Assembly: GCF_000308815.1 (NCBI RefSeq)
Contig: NZ_BAFX01000012.1
Span: 1-36,212 of the forward strand
Direction of reading: 5' to 3'
DNA length: 36,212 nt
Source of the DNA: Nocardia concava NBRC 100430
GTDB taxonomy: Bacteria > Actinomycetota > Actinomycetes > Mycobacteriales > Mycobacteriaceae
Shown: piece after piece, positions 7,513 to 15,322 of the stretch
How positions within the stretch are numbered: the stretch's first letter is position 1
Layout of the letters: every line of letters begins with the position of its first letter
Made by a program: the position numbers and the translations under genes
The notes under the pieces: model-generated
Told to the model about the DNA's origin: nothing
What the model saw: the letters and a program-made list of their open reading frames with translations, nothing else
The model's database searches: none

Positions 7513-9129
7513 TCAGATGCGTGCGGCGAGGGCCTTCTTGTCGATCTTGCCCACGGCCGTGACCGGCAGGAAGTCGGCCTGCCGCAACACATCCGGGAGC
7601 TTGTAGGTGGCCAGGCCGCGCTCGGTGAGGAAGCTCTTGACGTCCGGCAGCGACGGCAGCTCGCCGGTGGTCACCAGCACCACGCCGACCTTCTCGCCCA
7701 GCGCCGGATCGGGCAGCCCGACCGCGGCGGCGTGCCGGACGCCCGGGTAGGCGAGCAGATGCTCCTCGAGCTCGTCGCAGGAGATGTTCTCGCCGCCGCG
7801 ATTGATGACGTCCTTGATGCGGCCGGAGACGATCAGATGCCCGCTGGGCAGGCGGCGCACCAGGTCGCCGCTGCGGTAGTAGCCGTCGGGGGTGAAGGCG
7901 CGCGCATTGTGCTCGGGCGCACGGTAATAGCCGCGCAGCGTGTACGGGCCGCGGGTGAGGAGTTCGCCCTCCTCGCCGTCGGGGACGTCGTGGCCGTGCT
8001 CGTCGACGACGCGGACCTCATCGGCGGGGGAGAGCGGACGGCCCTGTGTGGTGCACACCAGGTCGTCGGAGTCCTCGGCGCGGGTGTAGTTGAGCAGGCC
8101 CTCGGCCATGCCGAACACCTGCTGCAGGCGTACGTTCAGGGTGGGCGCGACATCGCGGGCGTTCACCTCGGCCAGCTTCGCGCCGCCGACCTGCAGCAGG
8201 CGCAGCGACGACAGGTCGGCGTCCTCCCATTCGACCGCCGCGCACCACAATTGGGCCAGCGGCGGCACCACGGCGGTCACGGTGACCCGATGCCGTTCGA
8301 TGGCGGCGAAGGCGCTCTCCGGGCTGGGATCGGTCACGAACGCCATGGCTCCGCCGGTGGCGACGGTGCCGAGCACGCCGGGGCAGGCCAGCGGGAAGTT
8401 GTGGGCGACAGGGAGTGTCGCGAGGTAGACGTCCTCGGGGCCGAGCTCGCAGACCTCGGCGCTGGCCTTGGCGTTGTAGGTGTAGTCGTCGTGGGTGCGG
8501 GCGATCAGCTTGGGCAGGCCGGTGGTGCCGCCGGAGACCAGCATGAGCGCGATATCGGTCGCGTCGACCTCGGGCAGGGAATCGCCGTCGGCGGCAATCG
8601 AATTCAGGTCGGTGTGGGGGCCGGGGTCGCCGAGCACCAGCACGTGCCGCAGGGCCGGGACGCTCGCGCGCACCTCGGTGGCCAGCGTGCGGTAGTCGAA
8701 GTCGCCGAGGCGGTCGGCGATCAGGTAGGCGACCGCGCCGGAAAGCCTTGTCAGATGCTCGATCTCGGCGCGGCGGTGGGCCGGGAGGGTGAGGACCGGG
8801 ATGATGCCGGCGCGCAACAGGCCGAACAGAACCGGAATGAATGTGGGGGTGTTGGGCAGCTGGACCACCACCCGGTCGCCGGGGTGGATGCCCAGGCGCA
8901 GGAAGCCGTGCGCCATGCGGTCGGCGGCGTGGTCGAGTTCGGCGTAGGTGGAAGGGGAGTCGCCGAGAAGAGCCGGGCGTTCGGGCCACTGCCGAGCGGC
9001 GTCGCGCAGGAGTTCGCCCAGCGGGCGGTCCGCCCAGTACCCGGCCTCGCGGTACTGCCGGGCGAGGTCGGCGGGGAACGGGACGAAGCCGTCGCGATGG
9101 TCCGTGGCGGTATTTTCGGTCGGTGTCAC
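7513..9129 (-). CDS. nbtT: Salicyl-AMP ligase (aryl acid-activating enzyme)
   Basis: This 538-aa stand-alone adenylation enzyme of the EntE/DhbE/MbtA type should activate salicylate as salicyl-AMP and load it on an aryl carrier domain. Motifs in order are the P-loop-like LMLVSGGTTGLPKLIARTH (A3), LPVAHNFPLACPG (A4 region, with the His-Asn typical of aryl-acid enzymes), FGMAEGLLNYTR (A5), GYYRSGDLVR (A7), GRIKDVINRGGENIS (A8) and VTAVGKIDKKAL (A10 lysine). The start is GTG at 9129 with AGAGGT about 8 nt upstream. It is divergent from the NRPS across an IdeR box. The aryl carrier it would load is the N-terminal domain of that NRPS. Gene name is by analogy with nocobactin clusters. Confidence 0.9.
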   Translation of the reverse strand: MTPTENTATDHRDGFVPFPADLARQYREAGYWADRPLGELLRDAARQWPERPALLGDSPSTYAELDHAADRMAHGFLRLGIHPGDRVVVQLPNTPTFIPVLFGLLRAGIIPVLTLPAHRRAEIEHLTRLSGAVAYLIADRLGDFDYRTLATEVRASVPALRHVLVLGDPGPHTDLNSIAADGDSLPEVDATDIALMLVSGGTTGLPKLIARTHDDYTYNAKASAEVCELGPEDVYLATLPVAHNFPLACPGVLGTVATGGAMAFVTDPSPESAFAAIERHRVTVTAVVPPLAQLWCAAVEWEDADLSSLRLLQVGGAKLAEVNARDVAPTLNVRLQQVFGMAEGLLNYTRAEDSDDLVCTTQGRPLSPADEVRVVDEHGHDVPDGEEGELLTRGPYTLRGYYRAPEHNARAFTPDGYYRSGDLVRRLPSGHLIVSGRIKDVINRGGENISCDELEEHLLAYPGVRHAAAVGLPDPALGEKVGVVLVTTGELPSLPDVKSFLTERGLATYKLPDVLRQADFLPVTAVGKIDKKALAARI

Positions 9130-9163
9130 AGCTCTGACCTCTGGCTAGTAAGGGTGGCCTTTC

Positions 9164-9182
9164 ATAGGTTAGGCAACCCTAT
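9164..9182. promoter_or_regulatory. IdeR/DtxR iron box between nbtT and the NRPS
   Basis: ATAGGTTAGGCAACCCTAT is a strong match to TTAGGTTAGGCTAACCTAA. It overlaps the -35 region expected for the NRPS promoter (hexamer at 9193-9198) and lies 35 bp from the divergent nbtT start, so one box could control both genes. Confidence 0.8.
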
Positions 9183-9192
9183 CTCAATCGGT

Positions 9193-9198
9193 TACGCT
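9193..9198 (+). promoter_or_regulatory. -10 hexamer of a possible leaderless NRPS promoter
   Basis: TACGCT fits TANNNT and lies exactly 7 nt before the ATG at 9206, which would place the transcription start on the start codon. No ribosome-binding site is visible in the gap. Confidence 0.55.
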
Positions 9199-9205
9199 GC
9201 TGCCC

Positions 9206-12200
9206 ATGGAGTCATCTCAGGGACCGTCGGCCGCCCTAGCCCGCGCCGAGATTCGCACCGCCATCGCCGACCACCTCGGCCTCGACGCGGCCGACATCGG
9301 CGATCACGACGACCTCATCCAGCTCGGCCTCGACTCCATCCGCACCATGAAACTCGCGGGCTCCTGGCGCAAACGCGGCCTCGCCGTGAACTTCGCCCAG
9401 CTCGCCGCCGAACCGACCCTGGACGCCTGGCACCGCCTGCTCGGCGGCTCGGGCGCGGCGGATCACGCGATCACGCCTGATGATTCGGTCCAGGTCGAGA
9501 CGGGTGCCGCGGTCGATCTCGATGACGACGAGCCCTTCGCGCTCGCGCCGATGCAGCACGCGTATTGGATCGGCCGCTCCAATAGCCAGCAGCTGGGTGC
9601 CGTCGCGGCGCACCTCTACGTCGAATTCGACGGGGCCGGAGTCGATCCGGAGCGGCTCGGTGCGGCGGTCGAGGCGCTTGTACAGCGGCATCCAATGCTG
9701 CGCACCCGCTTCCTGCCCGACGGTACGCAGCAGACCCTGGCGCGGCCGGGCCGCGAGGTTTGGAGCGTCACCGACTTGCGCACGGCCGATGCCGCCACGC
9801 TCGAGACCGCGCTGGAAGTCTTGCGGGACAAGCGGACCCACCAGCTGATGGCGGTCGAGGAGGGGCAGGTCATCGATGTCTCGCTGACCCTGCTGCCGGG
9901 CGGCCGAACCCGCCTGCACCTGGATGTGGACATGCTCGCGGCCGATGCCATGAGCTACCGAATCCTGGTGGCCGATCTCGCTCGGCTCTACCACGGTGAG
10001 CAGCTGCCGGTGCAGGACTACACCTTCCGGGAGTATCTCGCCGAACATTCGGGTCCCGCGCCGGAACATGACGTGCATCGGGAGTGGTGGCAGCAGCGGC
10101 TCGCGGATCTTCCGGGCGCGCCCGAGCTGCCGCGCGCCTCCGAGGTCGGCGTCGGCTCGGAGCCGGACGATCGGGTGGCGCGGACCGTCCGGCTGCACCG
10201 CTGGTTGTCGCCGGAGGCCAAGACGCGCATGTTCGCTGCCGCCCACGCTCGGGGTGTCACCCCGGCCATGGCATTGGCCTCGGTGTTCGCGGAGACCATC
10301 GGTGGCTGGTCGAGTCAGCGCCGATTCCTGCTGAATCTGCCGCTGTTCCACCGGGAACCGGTGCATCCGCGGGTGGACGGGGTGGTCGGCGACTTCACCT
10401 CCTCGGTGTTGCTCGAGGTCGACGTGACCGAGCCCGCCACCGTCACCGAGCGGGCCCGCGCCCTGCAGCGCGAATTGCATGCCGCCGGAGCGTATTCCGG
10501 CTACACCGGGCTCGAGGTGCTGCGCGACCTCGGCAGGCTGCGCGGCGAACCGGTGTTGGCGCCGATCGTCTACACCAGCGCCATCAACCTCGGCGAGCTC
10601 TTCGCCGAGCAGGTCACCGAGACCTTCGGCGATCCGGTCTGGATCATTTCCCAAGGTCCGCAGGTGCTTTTGGACGCCCAGGTCACCGAGGTTCGCGGCG
10701 GCATCCTGCTGAACTGGGACGTCCGCTCCGATGCCTTCCCCGCCGACATGGTCGAGACCATGTTCACCCGCTACATCGATGCCGTGCTGCGGCTCGCCGG
10801 CCTCGATGACGGCGCGGAGCCGTCGGCTTCGGCCGGGGACGCCGGGTGGGACGCGGAGGCAGCGGTGCGAATCCCGCTGGAACAGGCCGTGATTCGCACC
10901 CAGGTGAACGCGACCGACGGGCCGGTGAGCGGGCGGGCGCTGCACAGCGGGCTGTTCGACTTCGCCGCCGAGAATCCGGACGCGCCCGCACTCATCTGGG
11001 AGGAAGGTGACGAAACCACCGCCGCGCTCAGCTATCGCGAAGTGGCCGACAGCGCGCTCGCGGTCGCAGGTGCGCTGCGGGCCGCGGGGGTTCGCCCAGG
11101 AGACGCGGTCGCCGTGCAGTTGCCGAAGGGGCCAGATCAGGCCGTGGCTATCGCGGGTGTGCTGGCGGCCAGTGGGGTGTATGTGCCGATCGGGTTCGAT
11201 CAGCCCGCGGCGCGGCGGGCGGAGATTTTGCGGACCGGTGCGGTAGTGGCCGCGCTGACGGCGGGTGCCGAGGTGCCCGAGGTGCCGACGCTGGCGTTGA
11301 GTGCGGCCCGAGTTCATCCGGAACCGTTGGCGGAGGCCGTGATTCCGGATCCGGAGGCCATTGCCTATGTGCTGTTCACGTCGGGGTCGACCGGTAAGCC
11401 GAAGGGTGTGGAGGTGCCGCATCGGGCGGCCATGAACACCATCGATGATCTGAACGAGCGGTTCGGGATCGGGGTGGCGGATCGAGCACTTGCGCTGTCG
11501 GCCTTGGAGTTCGACCTTTCCGTGTACGACATCTTCGGCATGTGGAGTGCCGGGGGTGCGGTCGTCGCGCTGGATGAGGGACAGCGCGGCGAACCGGGCC
11601 GGTGGATCGAAATGATTCGGCGGCACCGGATTTCGGTGGTGAACTGCGTTCCCAGCCTGCTGGACATGCTGCTGGAGGCGGCGGCCGGGAAGCCTGTGGA
11701 CAGTTTGCGGATGGTCATTCTCGGCGGCGACTGGGTCGATGTGGCGCTGCCCGGCCGGCTGGCCGCGGTGGCCCCGGACTGCCGGTTCGCGGGACTGGGT
11801 GGCGCGACCGAGACGGCCATCCACTCCACTATCTGCGAGGTGGTGAATGCCGAAGTGCCGCAGGCGTGGTCGGCCGTTCCGTACGGGACGCCGCTGCGCA
11901 ATGTGCGCTGCCGGGTGGTCGGTCCGTCGGGGCAGGACTGCCCGGACTGGGTGACCGGCGAGCTGTGGATCGGCGGCGCGGGCGTGGCGGCCGGGTATCG
12001 CGGCGATGCCGAGCGCACGGCGGACCGCTTCGTCACGCACGAGGGCCTGCGCTGGTATCGCACCGGTGATCTCGCGCGGTATCTGCCGGACGGGTGCCTG
12101 GAGTTCCTGGGGCGGGCCGACCATCAGGTCAAGATCCGCGGCTACCGGGTGGAACTCGGGGAGGTGGAAAGCGCCCTGCGCGCCCTGCCCGGGGTGCGGC

Positions 12201-12769
12201 ACGCCATTGCCGCCGTGATCGGTTCGGCCGCACCGAAACTCGCGGCCGTGGTGGTGGCCGACGACGGCGTCACCCTGGAGGTGCCCGCGCTGCTGGACGC
12301 CGCCGCGGACCTGTTGCCCGGCTACATGATTCCCGGCCGGATCGAACTGCTCGCCGAACTGCCCTTCACCTCGAACGGCAAACCCGACCGCAAGGCCATC
12401 GCGGCGCTGCTGTCCGACGGCGAGGGTGACACCGAATTCGTCGCTCCCCGAGGCGATGTCGAGCGTGCCGTCGCCGATATCGTGGCCACCGTACTGGGCC
12501 GGGAGCGGCTCGGCGTGACCGACGACTTCTTCGCGCTCGGCGGCGATTCGGTCCTCGCCACCGCCGTCATCGCGCGGGTGCGGGACTGGCTGGATTCCCC
12601 GGACACCGTGGTGGCGGACTTCTTCGCGGCCCGCACCGTCGAGGGTCTGAGCCGACGCCTGCTCGAGCGTGAGCAGCGGGCCGGGACCGCCGGTCGCCTC
12701 GACGAGGTGGCGCGCCTCTACCTGGAGGTGGCCGCCATGTCCGACGACGAGATTCTCGCCCTGTCCTGA
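9206..12769 (+). CDS. nbtF: Phenyloxazoline synthase NRPS (ArCP-Cy-A-PCP)
   Basis: This 1187-aa nonribosomal peptide synthetase has four domains. An aryl carrier protein comes first (about 12-80, LIQLGLDSI with Ser44), to be charged with salicylate by the divergent ligase. A heterocyclisation domain follows (about 110-530), with the DxxxxDxxS signature DMLAADAMS at 242-250. The adenylation domain (about 570-1050) shows LFTSGSTGKPKG, FDLSVYDIFG, YRTGDLARYLPDG and NGKPDRK. Last is a peptidyl carrier (FFALGGDSVL, Ser1115). It should condense salicylate with Ser, Thr or Cys and cyclise to the aryl-azoline cap. It lacks a thioesterase and ends in a 45-residue helical tail. The rest of the assembly line must be elsewhere. 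An IdeR box lies just upstream. Confidence 0.88.
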   Translation: MESSQGPSAALARAEIRTAIADHLGLDAADIGDHDDLIQLGLDSIRTMKLAGSWRKRGLAVNFAQLAAEPTLDAWHRLLGGSGAADHAITPDDSVQVETGAAVDLDDDEPFALAPMQHAYWIGRSNSQQLGAVAAHLYVEFDGAGVDPERLGAAVEALVQRHPMLRTRFLPDGTQQTLARPGREVWSVTDLRTADAATLETALEVLRDKRTHQLMAVEEGQVIDVSLTLLPGGRTRLHLDVDMLAADAMSYRILVADLARLYHGEQLPVQDYTFREYLAEHSGPAPEHDVHREWWQQRLADLPGAPELPRASEVGVGSEPDDRVARTVRLHRWLSPEAKTRMFAAAHARGVTPAMALASVFAETIGGWSSQRRFLLNLPLFHREPVHPRVDGVVGDFTSSVLLEVDVTEPATVTERARALQRELHAAGAYSGYTGLEVLRDLGRLRGEPVLAPIVYTSAINLGELFAEQVTETFGDPVWIISQGPQVLLDAQVTEVRGGILLNWDVRSDAFPADMVETMFTRYIDAVLRLAGLDDGAEPSASAGDAGWDAEAAVRIPLEQAVIRTQVNATDGPVSGRALHSGLFDFAAENPDAPALIWEEGDETTAALSYREVADSALAVAGALRAAGVRPGDAVAVQLPKGPDQAVAIAGVLAASGVYVPIGFDQPAARRAEILRTGAVVAALTAGAEVPEVPTLALSAARVHPEPLAEAVIPDPEAIAYVLFTSGSTGKPKGVEVPHRAAMNTIDDLNERFGIGVADRALALSALEFDLSVYDIFGMWSAGGAVVALDEGQRGEPGRWIEMIRRHRISVVNCVPSLLDMLLEAAAGKPVDSLRMVILGGDWVDVALPGRLAAVAPDCRFAGLGGATETAIHSTICEVVNAEVPQAWSAVPYGTPLRNVRCRVVGPSGQDCPDWVTGELWIGGAGVAAGYRGDAERTADRFVTHEGLRWYRTGDLARYLPDGCLEFLGRADHQVKIRGYRVELGEVESALRALPGVRHAIAAVIGSAAPKLAAVVVADDGVTLEVPALLDAAADLLPGYMIPGRIELLAELPFTSNGKPDRKAIAALLSDGEGDTEFVAPRGDVERAVADIVATVLGRERLGVTDDFFALGGDSVLATAVIARVRDWLDSPDTVVADFFAARTVEGLSRRLLEREQRAGTAGRLDEVARLYLEVAAMSDDEILALS

Positions 12770-12776
12770 AAAGCGC

Positions 12777-12810
12777 GATCCCCGCGCCCTTTTCGCAGGG
12801 CGCGGGGATC
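12777..12810. terminator. Bidirectional terminator between NRPS and dsbB-like gene
   Basis: GATCCCCGCGCCCT and AGGGCGCGGGGATC form a perfect 14-bp stem with a 6-nt loop, 7 nt after the NRPS stop and 13 nt from the convergent gene's stop. Confidence 0.8.
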
Positions 12811-12823
12811 GGCGAGGGGTAGC

Positions 12824-13495
12824 TCAATGCGAGGCGGGCAGGACGCAACCGCCGTCGAGGATGCCCAGATCGTGCAGCAACTTGTAGCAGGACGGATCGT
12901 CGGGCAGCACCAGGTGGAAGCCCTCCAGGAAGAATGTCGCCACCAGGTTGATCACGATCACCAGCGCCAGGAATCCGATCGCCAGCGTGCCGAGGGCGCG
13001 GTGCGGTCCGCCGGTCGGAATCGTCTCCGAGGCCGTCTCGTGCGAAAACGCCAGCACCACACCGATTGTCGTGATGGCGGCGATGAACAGGATGTACGCC
13101 CACACGTACAGGTGCAGGCCCAACACCGCGCCGCCGTACCCCTTGTCGCCGGGCAGGATGTGCAGCATGGTCTGCCGCCAGCCGGTGAAACCGCCGCCGA
13201 AGCAGGCCACGATGGCCAGCCCCCAGCCGACCATGTAGTCGCGTCGCACGATGTGGCCGGTCATGGCCTTGCGCACGATGTAGGCGCCGCCGAGCGCGGC
13301 CAGCATCATGAAGTAGCGCTGCAGCATGCACAGCGGGCACGGATAGTCCCAGGTGCCGAACTGCACGCCGAGCCCGCCGCACACCACGCCGGTCCAGCCG
13401 ACGATGAAGATGACCGCCAGCCAGTACTGGATCTGGCCGAGGAAGCCACCGCCGCTTCCGGTTCCGGTGGTCTCGGGTTCGGTGGAGGTCACCAT
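12824..13495 (-). CDS. DsbB-like disulfide bond formation membrane protein
   Basis: This 223-aa multi-pass membrane protein carries CPLC (Cys53-Cys56) just after the first membrane segment and a second Cys pair (Cys203, Cys217) in its C-terminal tail. About four or five hydrophobic spans are visible. These are the features of the DsbB family, which reoxidises an extracytoplasmic thiol oxidase and passes electrons to quinone. I would expect it to support disulfide formation in secreted Cys-containing proteins such as the Rpf and lipoprotein encoded further right. No DsbA partner is present here. The start is ATG at 13495; the frame upstream of it continues open but has no support. It overlaps by 7 nt the small gene ahead of it, suggesting translational coupling. 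Confidence 0.82.
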   Translation of the reverse strand: MVTSTEPETTGTGSGGGFLGQIQYWLAVIFIVGWTGVVCGGLGVQFGTWDYPCPLCMLQRYFMMLAALGGAYIVRKAMTGHIVRRDYMVGWGLAIVACFGGGFTGWRQTMLHILPGDKGYGGAVLGLHLYVWAYILFIAAITTIGVVLAFSHETASETIPTGGPHRALGTLAIGFLALVIVINLVATFFLEGFHLVLPDDPSCYKLLHDLGILDGGCVLPASH

Positions 13496-13653
13496 GTCAG
13501 CCCCAAACCGAGGCTGCTCGTGATGTGGTACTTCAACAGCCCGGCGCACACCAGGGCGACGATCCACCAGGCCGCCAGGATGCGCTTGCGCGGCCCCTGT
13601 TTCCAGATCAGGAACACCACGCCCAGCAAACCCGCGAGTATCAGTGTGTCCAT
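13489..13653 (-). CDS. Small membrane protein (54 aa) overlapping the dsbB-like gene
   Basis: A 54-residue frame starts ATG GAC ACA CTG and ends TGA within the first codons of the dsbB-like gene. The product has two hydrophobic stretches (about residues 3-16 and 26-41) split by a basic KQGPRKR loop, so a hairpin membrane protein with a cytoplasmic positive loop is likely. A single Cys lies in the second span. It is not a recognised family. The 7-nt overlap and identical strand suggest it is co-translated with, and may act beside, the DsbB-like protein. Codon bias agrees with coding but is modest. Confidence 0.6.
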   Translation of the reverse strand: MDTLILAGLLGVVFLIWKQGPRKRILAAWWIVALVCAGLLKYHITSSLGLGLTW

Positions 13654-13797
13654 GGTCGCGGACGCTACCTTCTGCGCAGGTCAAAGCCCTTGAAGCCGAG
13701 ACGGACACGCCGCGCGCGGCCGCCTCGGGAGCCCTCGGCGAATTTCCGGTCCGCGGCCGGTTCCCGCCGACACCGGACGGGCGCGCCCCCGCGCCCC

Positions 13798-13803
13798 TAG
13801 ACT
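13798..13803 (+). promoter_or_regulatory. -10 hexamer of a probable leaderless promoter for SDR paralogue 2
   Basis: TAGACT is followed by exactly 7 nt and then the GTG start at 13811, with no ribosome-binding site between. This is the classical actinobacterial leaderless arrangement. Confidence 0.6.
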
Positions 13804-13810
13804 CGACCCC

Positions 13811-14692
13811 GTGAGCGGTTGGGACATCTCCGACATCCCCGATCAAGCGGGTCGCACCGTCATCGTGACCGGCGCCAACAGCGGGCTGGGCGCGGTCACC
13901 GCGCGGGCGCTCGCGGGCGCCGGGGCCAAGGTGATCATGGCGTGCCGCAATGAACTCAAGGCCCGCTCCGTGGCCGACGAGATAGGGCCCAATGCGATCG
14001 TGCGGCGGCTGGATCTGGCCGATCTGGCCTCGATCCGCGAATTCGCCGACTCGGTCGACGGGGCCGATGTGCTGATCAACAACGCGGGTGTGATGGCGGT
14101 GCCGCTGCGGCGCACCGCCGACGGCTTCGAAATGCAGATCGGCACAAACCATCTCGGTCATTTCGCGCTGACCGGGCTGCTGCTGGACAAGATTCGCGAC
14201 CGGGTGGTGACGCTGTCGAGCGGCATGCACGCCATCGGCCGCATCGACCTCGAGGATCTGAACTGGGAGCGGCGCTCGTATCAGCGCTGGGCCGCCTACG
14301 GGCAGTCCAAGCTGGCCAATCTCATGTTCGCGCGGGAACTCCAGCGCCGCCTGACCGCCGCCGGATCGAGCAAGGTATCCGTGGCCGCGCATCCCGGATA
14401 CGCCGCCACGGAGTTGCAAGGGCACACCGAGTCGCTGTACGACGCGCTGATGTCGATCGGCAACAAGATCTTCGCGCAGAGCGCCGAAATGGGTGCGCTG
14501 CCAACGCTGTTCGCCGCGACCGCGGAGGTCGAGCCGGGCGGCTTCTACGGGCCGACGGGGCTGCGCGGCATGCGCGGCTATCCGGGGCCGAGCCCGTCCA
14601 CGGCCGCCTCCAAGGACGAGGTGACCGCGCGGCGGCTCTGGGAGCTGTCCGAACAGCTGACCAAGATCAACTATCCGTTCGTGCGGAAATAG
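13811..14692 (+). CDS. Short-chain dehydrogenase/reductase, paralogue 2
   Basis: This 293-aa SDR has TGANSGLG near residue 20, NNAGVMAVP, and a Ser...YGQSK catalytic set. Long blocks are shared with the protein at 6620-7489, including LDLADLAS, ADVLINNAGVMAVP, GHFALTGLLLD and GRIDLEDLNWERR, so the two are recent paralogues. The substrate is unknown. The start is GTG at 13811, apparently leaderless behind TAGACT. The PH-domain gene follows 17 nt downstream on the same strand, so the two probably form an operon. Its opposite orientation to paralogue 1 and location on the other side of the siderophore genes make an inverted flank. Confidence 0.85.
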   Translation: MSGWDISDIPDQAGRTVIVTGANSGLGAVTARALAGAGAKVIMACRNELKARSVADEIGPNAIVRRLDLADLASIREFADSVDGADVLINNAGVMAVPLRRTADGFEMQIGTNHLGHFALTGLLLDKIRDRVVTLSSGMHAIGRIDLEDLNWERRSYQRWAAYGQSKLANLMFARELQRRLTAAGSSKVSVAAHPGYAATELQGHTESLYDALMSIGNKIFAQSAEMGALPTLFAATAEVEPGGFYGPTGLRGMRGYPGPSPSTAASKDEVTARRLWELSEQLTKINYPFVRK

Positions 14693-14709
14693 CGGGGGAG
14701 CCGGGTGAC

Positions 14710-15072
14710 ATGAGCGTTCCATTCGACCGGCGTGATCAACTCGACAAGATCCAGCAGGGTCTGCTGCCCGGCGAGCAGATCCTCGCCGTGTACGACGCCA
14801 TCGGGGTGGGCACCGGCTTCCTTGGGCTCACCGACCGACGGGTCATCATTCAGGACAACTCGTTCGTCGGGAAGAAGATCGCCATCACGAGCATCCCGTA
14901 CTCGCGGATCTCGAGCGTGAGCATCCTGACCAACAAGTCGTTCGCTGGACAGTTCTTCTCCTCCGGGCACATCGCCATCAGCACCGGGCACAACACCTAC
15001 GAGGTGGAGTTCCGCGGCGACGACAAGACCCGCCACGTGCACGACGTGATCCTGCACTACATCCTGCACTGA
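14710..15072 (+). CDS. Bacterial PH-domain protein
   Basis: This 120-aa soluble protein fits a single bacterial pleckstrin-homology fold (PF08000/YokE-like). An N-terminal amphipathic helix (LDKIQQGLLPGEQIL) leads into beta strands: GFLGLTDRRVIIQD, KKIAITSIPYSRISSVSI, GHIAISTGHNTYEVEF. A C-terminal helix (HDVILHYIL) caps it. The LTDRRVI segment is the family hallmark. Such proteins are usually cytoplasmic or membrane-associated and of unknown function. It starts at ATG 14710, 17 nt after the dehydrogenase. A weak GC-rich hairpin follows near 15079-15100. Confidence 0.8.
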   Translation: MSVPFDRRDQLDKIQQGLLPGEQILAVYDAIGVGTGFLGLTDRRVIIQDNSFVGKKIAITSIPYSRISSVSILTNKSFAGQFFSSGHIAISTGHNTYEVEFRGDDKTRHVHDVILHYILH

Positions 15073-15149
15073 CCGGCGGCATCCCAAATCGTGGGACGCG
15101 TTTCCAACCTATGGTGTCCTACGCCACACGCACGATTCGCGATCTCTGG

Positions 15150-15155
15150 TACAGT
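15150..15155 (+). promoter_or_regulatory. -10 hexamer of the DAHP synthase leader promoter
   Basis: TACAGT (TANNNT type) ends 7 nt before the leader-peptide ATG at 15163. Transcription would start on that ATG, giving a leaderless leader peptide. No convincing -35 was seen. Confidence 0.6.
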
Positions 15156-15162
15156 GCCGGTC

Positions 15163-15231
15163 ATGCAGCGTGTGTATTTCTGGTTTAGCCAGCCGGCCCC
15201 GGGTGGGTCGCGCGGCGTGACCCTGCGCTGA
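15163..15231 (+). CDS. Aromatic amino acid leader peptide (22 aa) for DAHP synthase
   Basis: A 22-codon frame, ATG to TGA, lies 91 nt ahead of the DAHP synthase start. Codons 5-8 are TAT TTC TGG TTT (Tyr-Phe-Trp-Phe), so all three products of the pathway are sensed in one run. The peptide begins MQRV and ends VTLR. The rest is Pro/Gly-rich, overlapping the RNA segment that can pair downstream. A TACAGT hexamer 7 nt upstream suggests it is translated from the very first nucleotide. The dense aromatic run, rare by chance, next to an aromatic pathway gene is strong evidence for ribosome-mediated attenuation. Confidence 0.8.
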   Translation: MQRVYFWFSQPAPGGSRGVTLR

Positions 15232-15322
15232 CATCCTCCACCCCGAGCCGGACGAATTCAGACCGGCTCCAAGGGGTTTCGAACAACTCTCGGTGGGTCG
15301 GCCTGGGACAAGGAAACCCACG
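15163..15322 (+). promoter_or_regulatory. Attenuator leader RNA of DAHP synthase
   Basis: Competing pairings are visible. Segment 15193-15206 (CCGGCCCCGGGTGG) can pair with 15238-15251 (CCACCCCGAGCCGG, two mismatches). Its 3' half (GAGCCGG, 15245-15251) can instead pair with CCGGCTC at 15263-15269. GGGTTTC at 15274-15280 can pair with GAAACCC at 15313-15319, which covers the ribosome-binding site AAGGAAA. There is no T tract, so control of translation initiation or Rho-dependent termination is more likely than an intrinsic terminator. A ribosome stalled at codons 5-8 would mask the first segment. The switching order is inferred. Confidence 0.6.

Noticed and set aside
9150..9162. Second possible IdeR site (AAGGGTGGCCTTT) next to the nbtT start
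   Set aside because: Symmetric, but it matches the iron-box consensus poorly; only the box at 9164-9182 is called.
7492..12202. Very long open frames antisense to nbtT and to the NRPS (662 and 988 codons)
   Set aside because: They are Gly/Gln/His/Arg-rich with no domain and mirror the biased codons of real genes on the other strand; common in GC-rich DNA.
15079..15100. Weak hairpin after the PH-domain gene as terminator
   Set aside because: Short stem with a mismatch and no T tract; not enough for a separate call.
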